Below are positions 18,857 to 27,577 of a stretch of DNA of 64,000 nucleotides, piece by piece. Positions within the stretch are counted from its first letter, which is position 1. Each line of letters starts with the position of its first letter. Location of the stretch: the NCBI GenBank assembly GCA_016709995.1, contig JADJLQ010000001.1, positions 1,832,001-1,896,000 of the forward strand. The letters run 5' to 3'. The translations under genes and the position numbers were made by a program. The notes beneath the pieces were generated by a model that searched no databases, was not told the DNA's origin, and was given only the letters and a program-made list of their open reading frames with translations. This DNA is from Saprospiraceae bacterium. Lineage in GTDB: Bacteria; Bacteroidota; Bacteroidia; Chitinophagales; Saprospiraceae.

Positions 18857-19195
18857 TTATGTTGAATTAGCTTCCTGAAACTTAGTGGTATCCCGAAGTA
18901 CCACAGCATGTTTTTTGATTTCTTGTACAAACGGATCCTCTTCAAAATCCACTAAAGGATACAGTCGCAAAGACATCTGAGGCAATCTTTCTGCGCATTG
19001 AATCATATCTATATTGGCATGTGGGTTTTCAACAAAAGCTGAAGAAAACACAGCAAGATCTAAATCACTATATTCATGAGGTGTGCCTTTGGCGTAGGAC
19101 CCAAATAACAATATTTTTTCCATAGGAAGTCCATGCCTGGCAGCACTGGTCACCATTTCATTTACAGCTTTTATGATAGTTTGTCTTGCAAGCAT
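18857..19195 (-). CDS. MNT-type nucleotidyltransferase, HEPN partner
   Basis: 112-residue minimal nucleotidyltransferase. The motif GSYAKG followed by SDLDL (the G-S-X10-D-x-D pattern) is complete, so the two metal-binding aspartates are present. MNT proteins paired with HEPN proteins act as antitoxins, in some systems by adding nucleotides to the HEPN protein. The gene overlaps the end of the HEPN gene upstream (19171-19617) by 25 bases, typical of this two-gene module. Role as antitoxin is inferred from family and order. Confidence 0.85.
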   Translation of the reverse strand: MLARQTIIKAVNEMVTSAARHGLPMEKILLFGSYAKGTPHEYSDLDLAVFSSAFVENPHANIDMIQCAERLPQMSLRLYPLVDFEEDPFVQEIKKHAVVLRDTTKFQEANST

Positions 19196-19566
19196 GCTCT
19201 CAGCGATTTTGCTTTTTCCAACATCTCCAATAAATAGGCTTTGTTGGTATATTTTTTTATGTATTGCTTATAGTCAGGATACCTTCCTTCAAATTGGTAC
19301 TTTTGAATATCATCTATAAACCTCGCCTGGTCTGCATCCAATACCAATGAAGTATCGGTCAATATATATTTCAATTCATGAATTCTTGGTGGAAAGTTTG
19401 CCTGATTTTCTTTTACCCACAAAGCTTTTGCCAACTTCTCTAAGCTCAGGTGTAAACAGAACAGGGCAAATACATAGTCACTCTTTTCAACCAACCAAGA
19501 CACTCTATCCCAGTCTTCTGACGAAGATTCTGTCCAATATTTTATATAATCGTTTTTAGTTAACAC
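19171..19566 (-). CDS. HEPN-domain protein, MNT partner
   Basis: 131 residues from GTG at 19566, which gives the family-like beginning VLTKNDYIKYW; a longer frame back to 19617 would place a hydrophobic stretch in front that the family lacks. All-helical HEPN fold, with conserved HLSLEKLAKAL and PPRIHELKYIL. The Rx4-6H RNase motif of minimal HEPN toxins is not visible, so ribonuclease activity is not assured. A TATCTTTG promoter box lies only five bases before the GTG, implying a leaderless mRNA. It forms a two-gene module with the MNT gene. Confidence 0.8.
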   Translation of the reverse strand: MLTKNDYIKYWTESSSEDWDRVSWLVEKSDYVFALFCLHLSLEKLAKALWVKENQANFPPRIHELKYILTDTSLVLDADQARFIDDIQKYQFEGRYPDYKQYIKKYTNKAYLLEMLEKAKSLRACLQDKLS

Positions 19567-19571
19567 CCAAA

Positions 19572-19579
19572 CAAAGATA
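19572..19579 (-). promoter_or_regulatory. -7 promoter box (TATCTTTG) of the HEPN/MNT pair
   Basis: Exact TAnnTTTG match on the minus strand, five bases before the GTG start at 19566. Because transcription starts about five to seven bases after this box, the mRNA would begin at or next to the GTG. No TTG -33 element at the ideal spacing. Confidence 0.5.
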
Positions 19580-19721
19580 AACAAATAACAGGTGAGCATA
19601 TAACTATTGAAAATCATCTATGAGCAGAAAAAAACGAGCATCTTAAATTCATTGCTTATCTATGTTGGTGAAGTCTTAACTTTAATACTTCATACTAGAT
19701 TAACTACGTTACCTCATCTCT

Positions 19722-20270
19722 ATGAAAGCACTATTCAACCCCTGGCACCATGTCTCCCCCGGTAATAAATTATACCTGGAAATCAATGGCATTATCGAGA
19801 TCCCCAAAGGCACACGAGCTAAATATGAGCTCGACAAAGACAGCGGCTTGCTCAAGCTGGATCGGGTATTATTCTCATCGGTGTATTATCCGGCCAACTA
19901 TGGTTTTATACCCCAAAGCTATTGTGATGACAAGGATCCATTGGATATCCTCATTTTGTCCCAGATAGATATAGAACCACTGTGCATCGTACCGGCCAAA
20001 CCCATCGGAGTCATGCGCATGCTCGACAATGGCGAGGCGGATGACAAAATCATTGCTGTAGCTGCAGGTGACCCCAGTGTCAATCATATCAACGATATCT
20101 CCGAGTTACCTCCACACTTTATCTCGGAGATGCGCCATTTTTTTGAAGATTATAAAAAACTGGAGAATAAATCCGTCGTCGTCGAAGATTTTCTGGATCG
20201 GGAGATGGCGATCCAAATCATCAAGGACAGTTTTAAACTCTACCAGGAGAAATTTGGTATTCCCGCTTAA
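19722..20270 (+). CDS. ppa: inorganic pyrophosphatase, family I
   Basis: Soluble type I pyrophosphatase that hydrolyses PPi to two phosphates, pulling biosynthetic reactions forward. 182 residues. The substrate- and metal-binding segments are present: KYELDKDSG, the YYPANYGFIP block, the acidic CDDKDPLDIL signature, and the DNGEADDKIIAV stretch carrying further metal ligands. ATG at 19722 starts the conserved N-terminus. The gene stands alone between the HEPN/MNT pair (opposite strand) and the nitrilase-like gene 61 bases downstream. Confidence 0.95.
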   Translation: MKALFNPWHHVSPGNKLYLEINGIIEIPKGTRAKYELDKDSGLLKLDRVLFSSVYYPANYGFIPQSYCDDKDPLDILILSQIDIEPLCIVPAKPIGVMRMLDNGEADDKIIAVAAGDPSVNHINDISELPPHFISEMRHFFEDYKKLENKSVVVEDFLDREMAIQIIKDSFKLYQEKFGIPA

Positions 20271-20330
20271 GATTGCCCATCTGATGATACTTAATTTTAC
20301 AAGACCCAACTTAATCCCGATTTTATACCT

Positions 20331-21059
20331 ATGAGGCTTTGTGTAGCTCAAATCAGACCAGTCTCCGGTTCTATAGCTCAAAATATCGGGATCCATAAAA
20401 AGTGGATCGACCGGGCTATTCAACATAGTACTGATATCATTATTTTTCCAGAACTATCCATCACCGGATACGAACCGAACCTGGCCCATGATCTGGCCCT
20501 ACATCCTGATGATGCCCGGCTAGAGGTATTCCAGCACCTCAGCGACCAATCAAAGATCATCATTGGTGTCGGGGCTCCTATACGGCAAGATCAGGGTATC
20601 ACCATCAGCTTGATACTTTTTCATCCAAACGCCCCCAGGCAGGTATATACTAAAAAATACATTCACCAGGACGAAGAACCTTTCTTTATCCCCGGACACA
20701 ATGAATCAGCCTTATTAAACCATCATCCCACCATAGCATTGTCCATCTGTTACGAACTTTCTGTACCTCAGCATGCTGAGGATGCCCATCGACATGGCGC
20801 CAATATCTATCTATCCAGCGTAGCTAAAACGGCCCAGGGAATCTTGCGGGCAAATGCCCGCCTGTCAGAAATAGCACAAAAATATAAGATGACGGTGCTG
20901 ATGTCAAATTGTGTGGGTGTCTGTGATCAGGTTATGACCACCGGAAATTCTGCCGTTTGGGATGATCAGGGCATTATGTTGGCTCAGCTAGATCAGAGCA
21001 CGGAGGGGTTGCTTATATGGGATACAAAGCTTCAAGAGACCATTTGTTTGGTTGACTAA
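20331..21059 (+). CDS. carbon-nitrogen hydrolase (nitrilase superfamily)
   Basis: 242 residues, cytoplasmic. The Glu-Lys-Cys triad is identifiable: Glu41 in FPELSITGYEP, Lys108 in VYTKKYIHQDEE and Cys140 in LSICYELS. These enzymes hydrolyse amides or nitriles through a cysteine thioester. The sequence most resembles small omega-amidase or carbamoylputrescine-amidase-like members, but the substrate cannot be set from sequence. It follows ppa by 61 bases and may share its transcript. Confidence 0.87.
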   Translation: MRLCVAQIRPVSGSIAQNIGIHKKWIDRAIQHSTDIIIFPELSITGYEPNLAHDLALHPDDARLEVFQHLSDQSKIIIGVGAPIRQDQGITISLILFHPNAPRQVYTKKYIHQDEEPFFIPGHNESALLNHHPTIALSICYELSVPQHAEDAHRHGANIYLSSVAKTAQGILRANARLSEIAQKYKMTVLMSNCVGVCDQVMTTGNSAVWDDQGIMLAQLDQSTEGLLIWDTKLQETICLVD

Positions 21060-21189
21060 AAGGCATATAACAATCAAGTAACTCTAAAATATTTGATGTC
21101 AAATGAACGAGGATTAGTGGATCTCCGCATAACCAACGAACTGCCGTAACTAACTTCGACTTATCCCTAATTTACCCGCCCAAGTTTCA

Positions 21190-21197
21190 TACTTTTG
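21190..21197 (+). promoter_or_regulatory. -7 promoter box (TACTTTTG)
   Basis: Exact TAnnTTTG match 22 bases before the ATG at 21220 of the beta-propeller pseudogene. A clean TTG at -33 is not seen. Confidence 0.42.
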
Positions 21198-21219
21198 CAC
21201 ATCCAAACCATAGTCACCA

Positions 21220-23548
21220 ATGAAAAAAACAATCCTTCTTTTCCTTTTTATATCCATCCTATCTGCCACGCTTTTCGCCCAGGAATCCAACCAACGCCCC
21301 AGCACCGGCCGTGAAAAAAGAATCGCCTTCATCCAACACGAGCGGTTATTAACCACCAGTCCATACAAGGATCTCCAATGGAGGTTATTAAATCCTGGCA
21401 AAATGAGCGGTCGATGCACAGATGTCAAAGGTGTACCGGGTGATAAAAACATCATCTATGCCGGATTTGCTTCCGGTGGATTATGGAGGACGATGGATGC
21501 CGGCAAGTCCTGGGAGCCACTGTGGGATCGCCAGGCAACCCAATCAATAGGCGCTATTGGAATCGCACCATCTGATCCCAAAACCATTTACGTAGGCACA
21601 GGAGAGGCCAATATCTTCAGAGCATCTCTGGCAGGCATAGGTGTGTTTAAATCTACTGATGGAGGCAATAGCTGGAGACAAATGGGGCTGGAGAATACAG
21701 GCACTATCTCGCGCATCGTCGTACATCCTACGGATCCCAATATCGTGTACCTGGCAGCTGGGGGCAACGAATGGAGTCGCAACGAAGATCGTGGTGTGTA
21801 TAAATCAACGGACGGTGGCACAATTGGAAAAAAATATTGTACCTAGATGACAAGACGGGAGCCAATGATCTGATCATGGATGCTGCAGATCCCAATATCG
21901 TCTATGCCAGCCTGTGGACTCGCATTCGCAAAAGATGGAGCGACCCAGTACCAGAGGATGGGGATGATCTTTATAAAACAATTGATGGTGGATCCAGCTG
22001 GAAAAAAATGAACAATGGCCTACCCGACACCAAACTCACTGGACGGATTGGCCTGGCCAATACCGCAGCCAATCCTAATGTATTATACGCCTTCGTAGAT
22101 AATCATGGAAAAAAAGAGAACCTAAGCCAGGAGAGCAGGATTCATACAATAGACCTAAGATCGTCGTCATCAATGGCGCAGAAGTGTATAAAAGCAGTGA
22201 TAAGGGCGAGTCCTGGAAGCTGATGAGCATGCATGATGATTTTATGGAGTTTTTCTCAGGCACCTACGGTTGGGTATTCTCCCAGCTCAGGGTGAGCCCT
22301 ACCGATGAAAACAAAATCTATCTGATGGGACTGGATCTTACTCAAAGCCTGGATGGTGGCAAAACCTGGAAATCCATGACCAAAGGCCCCATAGGAGCCT
22401 GGGAGCGTGTACACGATGATCACCACGCCATGTGGATCGATCCTACAGATGCCAATTATATCATCAATGGCAATGACGGAGGGGTCAATGTAAGCCTCGA
22501 TGGTGGTGTGACCTGGAGAGATTTTTACCACGAGATCCCTACTACTCAGTTTTACAATGTCACTTATGACAGTCGCAATCCTTATTATATCTATGGTTCT
22601 ATACAAGACGAAGGCAGTGTGCGGATGCTCAGCACTGCCCTATACAATCCTACTGACAAAACATCCGGGGCCTTTGACTGGATACCAGGGGGAGAAGGAA
22701 CCCGCATCGTAGTAGATCCCAAATCACCCAATACGATGTACGCTTCCAGCTATTATGGCCATATCATGAAAGGAAACCTTAAAAGACTGGGCAAGAAAAA
22801 AGACAGAGTGTCGATCGATCCACCTGCAGCCGTCATAGGCGAAGAGCCCAGAGGCGAATGGCTGGCAGCGACTTCTATGTCACCCCATGATGGTGCTTTA
22901 TATCACGGCTTACAATATGTACTCAAGACTACCGATCAGGGTAAAACCTGGCAAAAAATCAGCGACGACCTTTCTCAAAATGACAAAAACAAAATAGGAG
23001 CCTTACCCTATCGCATCAATTATCAGGCAATTACAGCGATTACCGAATCACCTTTGGTTAAGGGATTGATCTATGCCGGCACGGATGATGGCAAGGTCCA
23101 TTTTACCACAACAGAAGGCAAAGGCAAGTGGACAGACATTAGTAAAGGTATATTAGCGGATGCAGCCATCAGCTCAATAGAACCCTCCAAATTTGAGGCA
23201 GCTACAGTCTACGTGACTGTCAGCGATCGAAGAGAAGACAATATCACAACCTTTGTGTACAAATCCTCAGATTATGGTCGCAACTGGACTCCGCTCAATG
23301 CTAATCTGCCCAACTCTTCCGTCAATGTCATCAAGGAGGATCCATTCAATAAAGAGGTGCTTTATATTGGAACAGACATGGGGATTTATATCAGCAAAGA
23401 CGGAGGCAAAAACTGGCTGGCACTCAATGCCAACCTGCCTTCCTCTGTGTCAGTGCAGGATCTATTTGTTCACCCGGTAACCAAACAACTGGTGATCGCA
23501 ACCTATGGCAGAGGGGTATGGATACTTGATAATGTTGGGGGATTGTAA
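21220..23548 (+). pseudogene. VPS10/BNR-repeat beta-propeller ("glycosyl hydrolase"-type) gene with two frameshifts
   Basis: Signal peptide (MKKTILLFLF to LFAQ) followed by sortilin-like repeats (GLWRTMDAGKSW, GVFKSTDGGNSW, DGGKNWLAL) of the exported VPS10/BNR family common in Bacteroidota. Three frames are needed to read it. Frame 1 breaks near 21822, where ACAATTGG should carry one more A to give GGTNW. Frame 2 breaks in the seven-A run at 22109-22115, where one more A restores REPKPGEQDSYNRPKIVV in frame 3. Joined, it gives about 776 residues ending in GRGVWILDN. It is shorter than the usual roughly 1,000 residues. Either a decayed gene or two one-base assembly errors. Confidence 0.85.
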
Positions 23549-23634
23549 TCCTAAACCAATAATTAGCTTATTTATTAAAGTCCGGGAAAACAAGGATCAG
23601 AAAAGAATATGGCTTACCGATTCCTATTATAAGC

Positions 23635-24750
23635 TTAATTCAACAGCTCATCCAACTTAGCTATCAAAGCCTGCCCTCTTAATCCTTTGGCAACCACTTT
23701 ACCTTCTTTGTCCAGTAAGAAATTTTGAGGAATGCCTTGCACCCCATACATGCCGGCGATCTTACTTTTCCAGCCCATCAGATCGGATACATGTGGCCAA
23801 TTGAGCCCATCTTGTGAGATTGCCTCCAGCCATTTATCTTTCTCTTGATCTAAAGACACACCAAGTATATCGAAACCCTTAGGATTATATTCTGCATAAG
23901 CTTTGACCACGTTGGGATTTTCTTGTCTGCATGGACCGCACCAGCTAGCCCAAAAATCAACCAACAATATCTTTCCTTTTAAAGAAGAAAGCTTCAACAG
24001 CTTGCCCTCCGGAGTCATTCCTTCAAACTCTGGTGCACTGGCACCGATAGCAGTTTTTAAAGAAGCATCGACCAGTGTCTTTAATCTTGTACCAAAAAAA
24101 GTTTGTTGTACTGCCGGTGTCATCATATTATACAAGCCATTGAGGTCGAGGTCTGCGCCACTGCTGGCAGCCATCAAGCCCAGGTAAGCACTCAGGACAG
24201 AAGTAGGATGTTTTTTGGCAAACTCGATATTTTGTTGATTAGTCTCTTTTTCAAGATTCATCAGCAAAGAAGTGATACTGTCTACAGCCTGGACATCTCC
24301 TGCTTCATTTGCAGCAGATCCGACTTGCATCAAGGCAGCATATTTTTCCTCCACATTACTATTTGATTTTTTGAGTTCGGCATTGAGTCCATTGGTCTCT
24401 GTACCGGTGACGCTTAAGTTTTGAATATCATCTTTAGTGCCGGTGACAGTTATAATGCCTGGCTCAGTAAAAAACTGGATGGCAGACATGCCATCTGGAA
24501 ACACCAGGCTGGCCAGTCTCGATTCATCGTCATTGATTTTAAAACTAAACTTGCCTCCTTTGATTGAAGTCGTATCTATGATACTGGAGTCTTCATCAAA
24601 TACTCTATAAAGGGTCATCATGCCATCAGGAAAGTCTTTGACCTCTCCATTCACCAGGATGGAGGCTTTAGAGCTTTCATTTTCTTTACACGAAAAAAAT
24701 AAAAAAGTGGTTACAGCCACCAATAAAAATGCTTTAACTATATTATTCAT
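23635..24750 (-). CDS. TlpA-like thiol-disulfide oxidoreductase lipoprotein
   Basis: 371 residues. Lipobox FFSC (Cys21). Residues about 30-120 resemble the DUF4369 beta domain common in Bacteroidota (VNGEVKDFPDGMMTLYR), a helical middle follows, and a thioredoxin/AhpC-TSA domain fills 235-371. The redox motif WASWCGPCRQE has Cys271 and Cys274. Such lipid-anchored proteins reduce or isomerise disulfides in exported proteins. The last gene of a wecB-like, glycosyltransferase, TlpA series in one direction with a 14-base gap; functional linkage to the sugar genes is not evident. Confidence 0.92.
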   Translation of the reverse strand: MNNIVKAFLLVAVTTFLFFSCKENESSKASILVNGEVKDFPDGMMTLYRVFDEDSSIIDTTSIKGGKFSFKINDDESRLASLVFPDGMSAIQFFTEPGIITVTGTKDDIQNLSVTGTETNGLNAELKKSNSNVEEKYAALMQVGSAANEAGDVQAVDSITSLLMNLEKETNQQNIEFAKKHPTSVLSAYLGLMAASSGADLDLNGLYNMMTPAVQQTFFGTRLKTLVDASLKTAIGASAPEFEGMTPEGKLLKLSSLKGKILLVDFWASWCGPCRQENPNVVKAYAEYNPKGFDILGVSLDQEKDKWLEAISQDGLNWPHVSDLMGWKSKIAGMYGVQGIPQNFLLDKEGKVVAKGLRGQALIAKLDELLN

Positions 24751-24764
24751 TATTGTTTGATTTG

Positions 24765-25505
24765 TTATGATTGAAATATATCAGTGTAACATAAGGATAA
24801 GGTGCGTCGGATAGTCCTGGTGATATTCATTTTACTCACCCCTTTTTTGCGATCATAATGCAGTATAAGAGGAATCTCTCCGCAACTAATTTTTAACGCT
24901 CTGCACCGTAATAATATTTGAGCTGTGGCTGCAAACCCTGACTCAGTAATCAAAGTATCGCCAAATCGATCGATCAAAAGTCTAAGGCTAGATGCTTTCA
25001 TCAACCTGTATCCGCAAGTATAATCACGTACACCTGATATCGGGCGCAAAATTATAAAAATCAGCGCAGCTCCGTAACTTAATATTTTCCGCCACTGTCT
25101 GAGGCCATATATCTCCGCACCCGGCCTAAACCGTGATGCGATGATTAAATCCAGTCCCTCTGTCCGGATCAGGGCTTGCATGCTCAATAATTGCGCAGGA
25201 TCATGCGTATCATCACCATCCATTATGGCGACCAGGTCACCGGGATCACAGATTAGATTTGCTTTTATAAGTCCATCTTTTAGGGTTACTCCCAGTCCCT
25301 GATTTTGCTGATGTTTTACCAGTGTGATCGGTATTTGGGACGCAAATGTTTCGCTGACTTTAATAGTATCATCTTGACTCCCATCATCTACCACGATGAG
25401 ATGCAAGTTTAATTTTTGTTTTAAATCAATAAATTTTTCAAACAGCGAAGCAATATTATCTGCTTCATTAAAAGCAGGGATGATGACTTTTATGGACGGA
25501 TTCAT
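24765..25505 (-). CDS. family 2 glycosyltransferase, dolichyl-phosphate-mannose-synthase type
   Basis: 246 residues, GT-A fold. N-terminal IPAFNEADNI, nucleotide-binding VVDDGSQDDT and the DXD-containing AIMDGDDTHDP segment are clear. The region GVRDYTCGYRLMKAS fits transferases that use a polyprenyl-phosphate acceptor. One modest hydrophobic segment (ILSYGAALIFIILRPI) may touch the membrane. It begins directly where the UDP-GlcNAc 2-epimerase ends, with no gap, so both are likely in one operon for a surface glycan or glycolipid. Sugar donor unknown. Confidence 0.88.
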   Translation of the reverse strand: MNPSIKVIIPAFNEADNIASLFEKFIDLKQKLNLHLIVVDDGSQDDTIKVSETFASQIPITLVKHQQNQGLGVTLKDGLIKANLICDPGDLVAIMDGDDTHDPAQLLSMQALIRTEGLDLIIASRFRPGAEIYGLRQWRKILSYGAALIFIILRPISGVRDYTCGYRLMKASSLRLLIDRFGDTLITESGFAATAQILLRCRALKISCGEIPLILHYDRKKGVSKMNITRTIRRTLSLCYTDIFQS

Positions 25506-26528
25506 CTAGAGCTCTAAAAATTCCATGACATGATCCACGATCGCTATTCTGGCCTTGCCATCACCAAAAGGATTAAATCCATCCCATTCAGGGTGATCAT
25601 ATGCCCAGTGATAATGTTTGAGTACATCTGTATTGACGAGTTTTCCAATTCCAACTTCGAGCCCTTCGGGCCTCTCCGTGTTCTCTCTGCAAATCAATAT
25701 TTTTTTCTTAAAAGCAGCACATTCTTCCTGCAAACCGCCGGAGTCACTGATGACAAACTTGGCTTCGCTAATCAGTTTGAGCACCTCATGGTATTCGAGC
25801 GGTTCTATCACATTTACTTTTTTGAAAATATGCTTGTAGGATTTTACATTAGGATTGGGATGCATTGGAAATATGATCTCCAGCTCAGGATGTCTATTTG
25901 CAAGTTCTTCAATTTCAGTAAATAATTTTTTCATTCTCTCCCCAAAATTCTCTCTTCTGTGCAAAGTCACCAAAACTTTATTGGTATAGGTTATTTCATA
26001 TTTAGTTGTGGTACAAGCATCTATAATCGTGTTACCGGTCAGTCTTACATTTTTGATGCCTTCCTCCAGTAGGATATCCAGTGCTTTTTGAGTTGGAGCC
26101 CAATGCAATGAAGCTATCCTGGAGATCATCTGACGGTATCCTTCTTCCGGAAAGGGGCTGGCCAGGTTGTAGGTCCTGAGTCCTGCTTCTACGTGGCCAA
26201 TAGGCACTTTATTATTAAATGCACTGAGCGCACAGGCAAAAGTGCTGGAGGTATCGCCCTGGACTATGAGGAGCTTCACCCCTCCTTTGCCGAGTATCTG
26301 ATCCAGTTTAAGCATAATAGAGCCTATGGTATCGCCGAGAGAGGATTTACTACGCATCACATCGAGCCAATAATCCGGCGTAGGCACAGAGTTTTTGAAT
26401 TGCAGATACATATCCTTATGCTGGCCTGTAAACACGGTCTTGAACTTAAGGTTGCGCTTCTTAAGCTCGTTGATAACCGGAGAAAGCTTGATGATCTCAG
26501 GTCGCGTACCGTAACATACTATGATCAT
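25506..26528 (-). CDS. wecB: UDP-N-acetylglucosamine 2-epimerase, non-hydrolysing
   Basis: Converts UDP-GlcNAc to UDP-ManNAc for surface polysaccharide. 340 residues, slightly short for the family (about 370). Conserved blocks are GTRPEIIKLSPVI at the N-terminus, VQGDTSSTFACALSAF, GHVEAGLRT, SDSGGLQEECAAF and TERPEG, which together form the UDP-sugar site. Start ATG at 26528 gives the expected MIIVCYGTRPE. It abuts the glycosyltransferase gene. The next genes of the ManNAc pathway (such as a dehydrogenase) are not present, so the final product is open. Confidence 0.92.
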   Translation of the reverse strand: MIIVCYGTRPEIIKLSPVINELKKRNLKFKTVFTGQHKDMYLQFKNSVPTPDYWLDVMRSKSSLGDTIGSIMLKLDQILGKGGVKLLIVQGDTSSTFACALSAFNNKVPIGHVEAGLRTYNLASPFPEEGYRQMISRIASLHWAPTQKALDILLEEGIKNVRLTGNTIIDACTTTKYEITYTNKVLVTLHRRENFGERMKKLFTEIEELANRHPELEIIFPMHPNPNVKSYKHIFKKVNVIEPLEYHEVLKLISEAKFVISDSGGLQEECAAFKKKILICRENTERPEGLEVGIGKLVNTDVLKHYHWAYDHPEWDGFNPFGDGKARIAIVDHVMEFLEL

Positions 26529-26535
26529 CGGGACG

Positions 26536-26543
26536 CCAAGATA
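26536..26543 (-). promoter_or_regulatory. weak -7-like box (TATCTTGG)
   Basis: Seven of eight matches to TAnnTTTG, seven bases before the epimerase start. Weak; listed because of its position at the head of the sugar operon. Confidence 0.22.
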
Positions 26544-26602
26544 TGAATTAAGCTGCTTAATCGAAATAAGGTCAACCTTGAAGACAACTAATTCATTTGA
26601 AT

Positions 26603-27553
26603 TTAACTACCCCCTTTTACATTTTTATTCTCTTGCTGAGACTTTATGGATCGTTGCAATTTGTCCAAACCCGCTCTTTTGACAGGTGTATGGCCAAAAT
26701 GAGTATCAAATTGGTGCTGATCCAATTGATTCCAATCCTGGGCTGACCACGATTCAAAATTGGTCAGGGGTAATAAATCTATGTCACCATGTGGGGTGCT
26801 GAAACGATTCCAGGGACAGACTTGCTGACAAATATCACAGCCAAAGACCCAATCACCCATTTGCTCCCGAAGACTTTCAGGTATATCTTTTTTAGTTTCT
26901 ATAGTAAGGTAAGAAATGCATTGGTCGGCTTTCAGGACATACCCCCCCGGCACGATAGCCTTGGTGGGACATGCATCGATACATCGGGTACAAGTACCAC
27001 AATGATCTGCTATGGCTTGATCTTCTGCTAAGTCCAGGGACGAAATAATCTCAGCGAGAAAAAAATAAGACCCTGAGCGGGGATTGATCAAGAGCGTATT
27101 TTTTCCCTGCCAGCCCAGGCCTCCTAACACAGCCCATTGGCGCTCCATCACCGGGGCTGAATCTACAAAGTATCTTCCGGTAACTTCGTGATCTAGCTCT
27201 GATTGAATGATCTTCCAAAAAATCTTCAATTTTTTCTTTAATATTTTGTGATAGTCCCTGCCCCTGGCATACATCGAGATTTTTGGCAGTCCTTCCTTAT
27301 GAGGCATTGGTTGATAATAATTATAGGCCAGAGATATTACAGACTGTGCCCCGGGTACCAGCTGAGAAGGATCAAGCCTCAACGATTGGTTCCGGGCCAT
27401 ATACTCCATATCCCCATGAAAACCTTTGGAGAGCCAATCCTGCAGCCTGTCTGATTCTTCGTCTAATTTTCTTACCTTAGAGATGCCTGCGTGGACGAAG
27501 CCAAGCTCCTGCGCTTTTTGCTTGATCCATTGGCTAGTTTGTGCGGGTGTCAT
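26603..27553 (-). CDS. queG: epoxyqueuosine reductase
   Basis: Cobalamin-dependent iron-sulfur enzyme that makes the last step of queuosine synthesis on tRNA. 316 residues from ATG 27553. Two 4Fe-4S binding sets are intact: CGTCTRCIDACP and CDICQQVCPWN. The N-terminal domain has the family's GYGD-equivalent region and FVDSAPVMERQWAVLGGLGWQGKN. The C-terminal HEAT-repeat extension of some homologues is absent, as in many Bacteroidota. It is divergent from the dehydrogenase at 27578 with only 24 bases between the two start codons. Confidence 0.95.
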   Translation of the reverse strand: MTPAQTSQWIKQKAQELGFVHAGISKVRKLDEESDRLQDWLSKGFHGDMEYMARNQSLRLDPSQLVPGAQSVISLAYNYYQPMPHKEGLPKISMYARGRDYHKILKKKLKIFWKIIQSELDHEVTGRYFVDSAPVMERQWAVLGGLGWQGKNTLLINPRSGSYFFLAEIISSLDLAEDQAIADHCGTCTRCIDACPTKAIVPGGYVLKADQCISYLTIETKKDIPESLREQMGDWVFGCDICQQVCPWNRFSTPHGDIDLLPLTNFESWSAQDWNQLDQHQFDTHFGHTPVKRAGLDKLQRSIKSQQENKNVKGGS

Positions 27554-27577
27554 CAATAAAATAAAAATAAATAATCA

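Noticed and set aside
21220..22223. programmed frameshifting in the beta-propeller gene
   Set aside because: The two breaks lie at sites without a slippery heptamer plus structure, and both are consistent with simple loss of one base.
23561..23640. inverted match AATTAGCTTAT / ATAAGCTTAATT between the converging beta-propeller and TlpA genes
   Set aside because: The arms are about 60 bases apart and pair with a gap, too weak to call a terminator.
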